From the NCBI RefSeq assembly GCF_000003815.2, contig NC_049980.1, positions 13,655,570-13,719,569 on the forward strand: 64,000 nt of DNA. Direction: 5' to 3'. Origin of the DNA: Branchiostoma floridae. Taxonomy: Eukaryota; Chordata; Leptocardii; Amphioxiformes; Branchiostomatidae. Shown here one piece after another: positions 57,905-64,000 of the stretch. The position numbers and the translations under genes are program-made. Under the pieces are notes generated by a model, which worked only from the letters and a program-made list of their open reading frames with translations, was not told the origin of the DNA and did not search any database. Each line of letters opens with the position of its first letter. The stretch's first letter is position 1.

Positions 57905-60529
57905 TTAATTATTTTCCCCTCCCGGGTCCTCAACTTCCCATGGCCAGTACGTGTTAGGTAAAGTGTTGAGGGGGAGAGAAGCGCGCCGTGGTGTGTTACG
58001 GGTTCCCTCAACTTCCCATGGCCAGTAGGTGTTAGGTAAAGTGTTGAGGGGGAGGGACACACGCTGTGGTGTGTTACGGGACGCACGCAGTGGTGTGTTA
58101 CGAGTTCCCTCAACTTCCCATAGCCAGTAGGTGTTAGGTAATGTGTTGAGGGGAAGGGACGCGCGCCGTGGTGTGTTACGGTCCGCCTCAACTTCCCATG
58201 GCCAGTAGGTGTTAGGTAATGTGTTAAGGGGGAGAGATGCGCGCCGTGCCGTGTTACACGTTCCCTCTCCTGGAATCTCACATAACCAGCAGTTGTTATG
58301 GCTTTCATAGGAGGTAACACAGTGGTGCAAGGCTTCTCGAGTCACTCCGTATGAAGCAGCAAGCCTGCCATCTGTAGAATAGGCACTGTTGCTATTATAC
58401 ATTCTTTGATTTTGCCGAGTCACTGTGACTGTGGGGATCGAGGGCTCTGCAGCAGCAGCGTATGGGGTGATGGGTTCATCATCAAGACTGTGCAAGATGA
58501 CACTCGATGTTGGCTTGGCAGAATGGAGAGAAGCAGGAAGTGACCATAAGGACACTCCGGCATTTTGTCGTTTACGTCTGACAGGAAATGTGCCATTCGT
58601 CTTAAAACGCGCTGACTTTGCCGCGCTGTAGATGACATTGTCCGGGATCTCCCAGTAGATATTTGGCAGGGTAGGCAGAGGGCGCTGTGCAGCAGCTAAA
58701 TGGTCCGGGATCTCAGCGTAGGTGTGTGGAAGGTTGGGCAGAGGGCGCTGTGCAGCAGCTAAATGATCTGGGATCTCGGCGTAGGTGTGCTGTGCGTATG
58801 AGACAACATTCAGGCCTGTGGGCAATGTTCGACACGAGACAAGACCTGCAGGATCCCGTGCGTGTGTGTGTGCATCTCTGGCATCAACGTTGGCCGGTAA
58901 TCCATTGTTTCTTATCTTCAGCAGGCACCCCACAGGAATAGACAAGACCAGAACCCCGACTACAATGACTACGGTGACGGAGACGATTGCGGATTTGAGA
59001 CCACCCCCTTCTTCTGACGCGTCATGTTCAGCATAGGTCCGGGTCGGAATAGTTAGGACCTTTGATGTAGATATAAACGCAGTTGTCGTCTGGTTCCTTG
59101 GCCTGTACTCGTCTGTAGTAAAGGCACGCAGGGATGAGTGGACATGACATGATTTGGGGGGCCTCCTTGGGACCCGTGGGATGGTAAAGAGCAACTGGAG
59201 TCCCGTGAATGAATTATGCCTAGAAATCAGGACGCAGGTTACGTTCTTGCTGTGGGTACTGTTATATGGGATGTCTGAATCTACGATACTAGCAGCAGGA
59301 TCTGCGTCTTGCGTCTTGAAGAACAACATGGCCACGGATGTACTTCCTTCTCCCAAGGACACCAGTTGAAAGCTTGAGTTGCTCTTCAAGTCCACTGTGA
59401 CGCCTCGGTTTTGTTCCCATACGTGTCTGCACTGATCTATTGCGTTGTTCTTACTAGCCAGTTCATTATCACTGGCGAGGACAACAACAAAGGGAGGCGC
59501 AACGTTGACTTTCTCTACTCCAATATTCCACAAATTGGTATCGCATATGGGATAGAACGCATACCCCACTGACTGACCCCTCCACTGAATACGCCTCTCG
59601 CGTCTTCCTTGATCAGTCGTAATGCAGATAGAGAAGGTAGAGACACTAAGCAGGATGGTGTCGGTGTGCAAGAAGCGGTTATCAGAGTTGATATCTAAGC
59701 TCCATACCATTTTCTGTGGGACTTTGCCTATCGTCATCAACCTGTGTCCGCCGACTTTAAAGACGGACAGGTCCTCCAAACCCCACAGGATCTCCCTATC
59801 CAGACAAGATAAACAATTCTCTTCCAGGAACAGATCCTGCATTGTCGGTATGTTGTGAAATGCTCTAGGAGGAACGTTACTGATGTTGTTCTCTCGTGCA
59901 TTAAGCGCCTTTAGTGCATGCAGACCGCGGAACCAGGTAGGGTCTATGTGCTGTAGTAGATTACCCATCAGGTTCAGCGTTTCAAGTTTTGTCAAGCTGC
60001 TAAAGCACCCAGGGTCAATCTGTGAAATTCTGTTGTTTGCCAGTGTAAGGTCGATGAGCGCTGTCAAGCCAGCAAACCAGCTTTGTTTGACGTGTGTCAG
60101 TCTGTTTATATCCAGCCTTAACGCACTGAGGTGCGAAAAACCACCGAATGTGTTCTCCTCCACATCTACAATGCCACCCTCAACCAAAGCTAATGTTTCT
60201 ACTGCAGAGTGGTTGAAGGCCGATAACTTCTCTGCCGACAGAACATCGAAATGGTGGCCACTTATTGAGAGATGTGGCGGTACCTCTATGGAACATGGTT
60301 TGGCGGGGACAGGTGTACCAGTGCCAGTGACATTAGTATCCTGACATAGGAAACACAGCTGCTGTACAGCGGGACGCCTCTGTACGGACTCTTCAGGCAC
60401 ACAGTCATACCAGTCTGATACCTCACAGCGAAAGGGGCAGAGGCTTGTTGAGCCTGCTGATGGCGGTGTGAAGAAGGTACATATAGACGCCAGGGTCAGA
60501 AAAAACAACGTGCTTTTTCCAAGGGCCAT
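57905..60529 (-). CDS. LRR type I membrane receptor with repetitive cytoplasmic tail
   Basis: One exon, 874 codons. Signal peptide about 1-26; Cys-rich N-cap (C31, C35, C43, C59, C62); about six leucine-rich repeats from 108 to 255 (for example LTALIDLTLANNRISQIDPG, LTKLETLNLMGNLLQHIDPT); a long extracellular part to about 508 without a clear known domain, with several N-glycosylation sites; a membrane segment about 512-536 (AIVSVTVVIVVGVLVLSIPV). The tail of about 335 residues has HTYAEIPDHLAAAQRPLP twice and NIYWEIPDNVIY, with tyrosines at 583, 604 and 625, exactly 21 apart. Four copies of R-R/V-x-SLPLNTLPNTYWPWEVE fill 762-867. Repeated YxxI and Pro-rich motifs suggest docking of SH2 and SH3 proteins, hence a signalling or adhesion receptor, perhaps in immunity (inference). 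The ATG follows an acceptor-like aatgtaacag, and ccag/gtgagc near 60575 (minus strand) may be the donor of a noncoding exon. Confidence 0.88.
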   Translation of the reverse strand: MALGKSTLFFLTLASICTFFTPPSAGSTSLCPFRCEVSDWYDCVPEESVQRRPAVQQLCFLCQDTNVTGTGTPVPAKPCSIEVPPHLSISGHHFDVLSAEKLSAFNHSAVETLALVEGGIVDVEENTFGGFSHLSALRLDINRLTHVKQSWFAGLTALIDLTLANNRISQIDPGCFSSLTKLETLNLMGNLLQHIDPTWFRGLHALKALNARENNISNVPPRAFHNIPTMQDLFLEENCLSCLDREILWGLEDLSVFKVGGHRLMTIGKVPQKMVWSLDINSDNRFLHTDTILLSVSTFSICITTDQGRRERRIQWRGQSVGYAFYPICDTNLWNIGVEKVNVAPPFVVVLASDNELASKNNAIDQCRHVWEQNRGVTVDLKSNSSFQLVSLGEGSTSVAMLFFKTQDADPAASIVDSDIPYNSTHSKNVTCVLISRHNSFTGLQLLFTIPRVPRRPPKSCHVHSSLRAFTTDEYRPRNQTTTAFISTSKVLTIPTRTYAEHDASEEGGGLKSAIVSVTVVIVVGVLVLSIPVGCLLKIRNNGLPANVDARDAHTHARDPAGLVSCRTLPTGLNVVSYAQHTYAEIPDHLAAAQRPLPNLPHTYAEIPDHLAAAQRPLPTLPNIYWEIPDNVIYSAAKSARFKTNGTFPVRRKRQNAGVSLWSLPASLHSAKPTSSVILHSLDDEPITPYAAAAEPSIPTVTVTRQNQRMYNSNSAYSTDGRLAASYGVTREALHHCVTSYESHNNCWLCEIPGEGTCNTARRASLPLNTLPNTYWPWEVEADRNTPRRASLPLNTLPNTYWLWEVEGTRNTPLRASRNTPQRVSLPLNTLPNTYWPWEVEGTRNTPRRASLPLNTLPNTYWPWEVEDPGGENN
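57930..58250 (-). repeat. Intragenic tandem repeats of the LRR receptor tail
   Basis: Four DNA units code for SLPLNTLPNTYWPWEVE; periods are 78, 102 and 78 bases, the long one carrying a partial duplication (LRASRNTPQ). Units differ at few positions (YWPWEV versus YWLWEV), so the expansion is recent or homogenised. Confidence 0.85.
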
Positions 60530-62850
60530 CTGTTACATTATAACGTCCTACAAGTTTTCTTTATTCTGGGCTCACCTGGTAAATTTGTGCATCCCAAAAC
60601 AGGCGCGGCGATCGCTTTAGAATGTTCCTTTACCGACCAGCAAGGAATGTGCAGGACAGGATTCTGCATCAGAAAAAGAGAAGAAAAAACAACATGGTCT
60701 CGTGGCATTCCCTTTTAGGAATGTTTATACCCCTGTCACATTGTCGACGAGCTTTGGTCGTATTTCTTGATCGCTGTAAGGTCGGCCGATTTTAAGATCG
60801 ACATAAAGTCGTGCAAATTTTTTGCCTACAAGTCGACGCTGTCACATCGAGCGAGGCTCGTGCGAATGCCAGGGAATACATCTATGACTTTCCATGGCAT
60901 GTCATAACTTTTTGCTCGCAGACTAGGTAAGAAAAAACGTTCCTCGCGAAAATGCGATAGTTCGATAAATTTTTATGTCTTAGTTGTGAAAATGTTTAAT
61001 CAATTAATGTAGCACATGGGCAGAATAGAAGTGATCATGGCAAAAGAAATGCATGATAAATCAAACCCCGTAGCCCACATGCATGCTACCACAGTAGTCA
61101 CAACGTCAGGATTACACAATAGTTCAAAGAGAAATGACATTTGCTAACAAACAGGAGTTTGGCAAAACTCACCATCCATGCACTAATAAAACAACCCACC
61201 ACCCAAAAAGATTTGGGACCGGTCCTTGCCGGTGTGAGTGATAAAACCATTCAAGTCCAATATTGGGTAGAATCTCCCGCGCAGTCTTCGCAACCCCTGC
61301 TTAACCTATTCGGTCAGTTGGTCCGTACTTAAAAATACAATTTCTAAAGTGCAAAATTGTCGTCGCTCGGAAAAGATATTTACCTGTGATAAGTCTAGTA
61401 AACTGGTGTCTTCTAGTGTTTGAGTTTGTTGTATGTGTATTGTGCAGGAACAGGTAACATTTATCTTCAGGTCCGGGCATGTAGCTAAACAATCTTACAG
61501 GTAACGGTTACAGGCATAAGAATATTATGCATGTATACACAATCCCACTGTCAATGACTGACCTTTGACGATCAAAAACAGCCAGATGTATGTTGACAGG
61601 CCTGTCCTTTCTTCCTGGGTATTCGTGACGCCAGAAAACGTGTGATCACCGCAAGCAGCTGCAAGAGTCTGTTAATACCGAGCTGCAGACATTAAATTTG
61701 CACATGTTTTGAAGGCAAACAGCGTAATGTCATTGGTGGAAAGATGTGGGAAGTCATGACGTCATTGCCCAAGGGCTGAGGATATCACTTCTTCCTCCCA
61801 CTCAGACTAATTTCCACCGTCGTAATCGGAAGAACTGAGATGATGAGATTTTTGATAGAAAAAGAACGCTAGAGGCAGGGCAAGATAGCAACTAGGAGCA
61901 AAGAGAAGAAAAAGGAACATCAGCAAAAACTGTACATGCTCCTCCCACGATAAGTAACGGAATTAAAGACACAATTCTCAGTGCCTAGTTAAACCTTTGA
62001 CTGTTCAGTATAGGTTGAAATCTTTGTCTTTGATATACAGTATTAAGAGATGGTCGCTTAGATATAAAAAATGCAGCGACAAGCATCACTGCCCATCATT
62101 GTACATTTTCTGCCGATACAAATGGCGCTTATTCTACCAATCAGATTGAAGCTTTCAGTTATCTGCGTTATGTTCGGAGAGGGCTTAGAAATCTTTTTGC
62201 TAAAAATGAATGTACAACTTTATATTTTCCTACTGTTTGCATCAAGCACTTGAGTTTACGCACTATCTGGAATGTCGAAAGTTCTTTGAAAAAATGAAAG
62301 AAACATTGATTTGCGATGACGCCATTATTGTTGTAAGCGACATGCCAATGATGCAAGGCATCTTCTTTTGAGACCACCACGCGTGTTAAACTGGAATGTT
62401 TGAGGTCGCGTCACTTTACCCAAGTTCATTCAAGTGCTTCCTTTGATCAGCCATACAACCAATGGTGTTTAGAAACACACCTATAGCAATGCTGTTAAAA
62501 TTTGATTAACCATTAAGTCATTGATAACTCTCATAATTTCACCAGGTACCCTAAGAACGCCACATAAAAAGGTGAAATAAGACAGCTAAATGCAGTAATC
62601 TCTGAGCTATAGACACCAGGTGTTCCAAACATTCTTTCTTAACCCCGTTTTATTAAAGTGGCTGTCTTAAGTCACCAGGTGGAACCACAAAAAGTAAGTC
62701 AATAATCTACGGTGAACAATGGTGCTTTGGTGAATCCCTGTTGTTGGCCACCCAATTAGGTATTTTACCCCCAGGGTAACATTCGCAGATGTTGTAGAAA
62801 AGTAGTTTACAACGTCCTTTTCCTGATCCATGATTATCTCAAAATTGATC
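60530..62850. other. 5' flank of the LRR gene and intergenic
   Basis: The first 150 bases would hold the promoter-proximal or 5' UTR part of the LRR gene (minus strand). At 60730-60870 CCCTGTCACATTGTCGACGA and CGACGCTGTCACATCGAGCG are related strings that look like parts of a repeat. No gene is recognised. Confidence 0.4.
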
Positions 62851-62852
62851 TG

Positions 62853-62925
62853 ACTGTTTGTGAGTGAGTGAGTGAGTGAGTGAGTGAGTGAGTGAGTGAG
62901 TGAGTGAGTGAGTTAGTGAGTGAGT
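62853..62925. repeat. GAGT microsatellite
   Basis: About 17 units of GAGT with one GTTA interruption. Confidence 0.97.
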
Positions 62926-64000
62926 TTCGTCTTCCCAAACCTATCGTGCCTGCATACCAAATCACAGTAAAAACACCCAGCAGAACTTAAGTTATGTTGA
63001 CCACAAATATCAAATTTGGAATACAGACCCACTGTACAGAAACACAAACAGACACGTAGATAGATTTATGTTTACAACCCAAAAGAGACTTGAAAATGGA
63101 AACAGGTGTAGTTCTATGTAAAGAAAGTACTACTTCTTAGTTAAACCTTTGACCTTTAATGATATGCGTAAGAGTTGACACGTTACACTGACTCTTGCCT
63201 GAGGCAGACAGGTACCCAAATCCTCGGTCACACTTAGCCGACCATGACATCCGCCTTTCCTAATAAAAGGGATTCAAAGATATATCATACGACCGTGAGA
63301 ACGTAAACTTCTCTGTCATTCTATAGGCTCTTTGTTTCAAGTGACGTAATCGTTGACCAATGGGACACTGCCATTTTGAGGGGGCGTTGTTTGGTTTGCA
63401 ATACTTTACAAGTGGCAAGTGGCAAAGTAACCAGTCAGTCATCATTCTTTGGGCGGAAGTGTCTCTGAACCAAGAGAGGTCTGTGAGTCGACTGTTCACT
63501 GCCACACACAGGTAGGAAGTCCTTTTCCAAGCTTAAACTTCTGCGTTTTTTGTTTAGAAAATTGTCTTAAGTCACCATGACTATGTTTAACGAAATTATT
63601 GTAGAAAGCTAATACTAGTAATAGTTTCGTCTACAACTGTCAAGTGAAAAAATGGTTGTTGATTTCCTGAGTGCAGGACACCAAATTCACGATGGTTGTT
63701 TTATCTGAAGAATACTACAGTGTTGTTTTTATGCAATTGACTTTGCGGAGCGTTTTGGTCGAAGGGTTGAATTTTGTTCTACGAAGCGGTTCTAGAAGTA
63801 CCGAAGTTGTCAAATTCTGGAGTCTTTTGACCGACCAAAGTCACTAGTGATCCCCCACCAACCAAGTTTCTATCAAGTCCAAGAGGAAGAAATCAGCGGT
63901 GGTTTCCCATACAGTAGACAGCATGTGTATACTAATTGTTACTAAAAGAAACTATCTGTATAACATGGATCCTGCTATTTTTCTAGGTGAATCCGTGGTC
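62926..64000. other. Intergenic, possible 5' exon of a gene to the right
   Basis: GACCAATGGGA at about 63355 (CCAAT-like), then CACACACAG/GTAGGAAG (donor-like, 63511) and tatttttctag/GTGAATCC (acceptor-like, 63986) would fit a noncoding first exon and the start of exon 2. No coding sequence is visible before the window ends, so this is only a suggestion. Confidence 0.25.

Noticed and set aside
57850-58320. 156-codon minus-strand frame over the LRR tail repeats
   Set aside because: It is a shifted-frame shadow of the tandem repeats of the LRR receptor.

Overview
The window is animal nuclear DNA, most likely from a cephalochordate (amphioxus, Branchiostoma). It has many short exons with GT/AG introns, single-exon and multi-exon genes of metazoan families, dense young and old transposons, and an LRR receptor whose cytoplasmic tail repeats a TYAEIPD/AQRPLP motif that I associate with amphioxus proteins. 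Organism identity is an inference; there is no ribosomal or mitochondrial marker. Three N-runs (5298-5397, 6245-6344, 8638-9093) mark assembly gaps.

Layout. 1-12.4 kb holds no intact gene. It contains a PIF/Harbinger-like MITE (119-987), a cluster of decayed histone H4 fragments on both strands (about 2.66-12 kb), a local duplication (about 7.42-7.75 and 12.0-12.33 kb), a long repeat (R1) carrying a nested tRNA-derived SINE, and a 1.2 kb hAT-like element that splits one H4 fragment. 13.9-18.6 kb holds a five-exon gene for a short secreted glycoprotein that I cannot assign to a family; a 5'-truncated LINE with an open RT frame sits in its intron 3.

22.5-46.1 kb carries two tandem NAALADL1-like M28B metallopeptidase genes on the + strand. 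Copy A (22468-30900) assembles into 20 exons and 748 codons with all zinc ligands. Copy B (35842-46065) has the same exon plan, but I cannot find its exon 12, so the joined frame does not hold as it stands. Introns of copy B have collected another R1 copy, a nested MITE, a small foldback and a Penelope-like scrap.

49.1-56.4 kb holds two LITAF/CDIP1-like genes, three exons each, on the + strand. Between them lies a nested composite: a truncated Penelope-like element (50878-54378, 14-bp target duplication, GIY-YIG domain, hammerhead-like motifs in inverted arms) invaded at the hammerhead loop by a 2.1 kb element with long terminal inverted repeats, an 8-bp target duplication and a 93-bp satellite core. 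57.9-60.5 kb (- strand) is one long exon for an LRR type I membrane receptor with a strikingly repetitive cytoplasmic tail. The rest, to 64 kb, is intergenic with a GAGT microsatellite and perhaps a 5' exon of a further gene.

The genes do not form an operon or one pathway. The two tandem pairs point to local duplication as the main shaping process, and transposon insertion as the second. The most unusual items are the satellite-cored element nested in the Penelope-like element, the repeat-built signalling tail of the LRR receptor, the orphan secreted protein, and the exon loss in the second peptidase gene.
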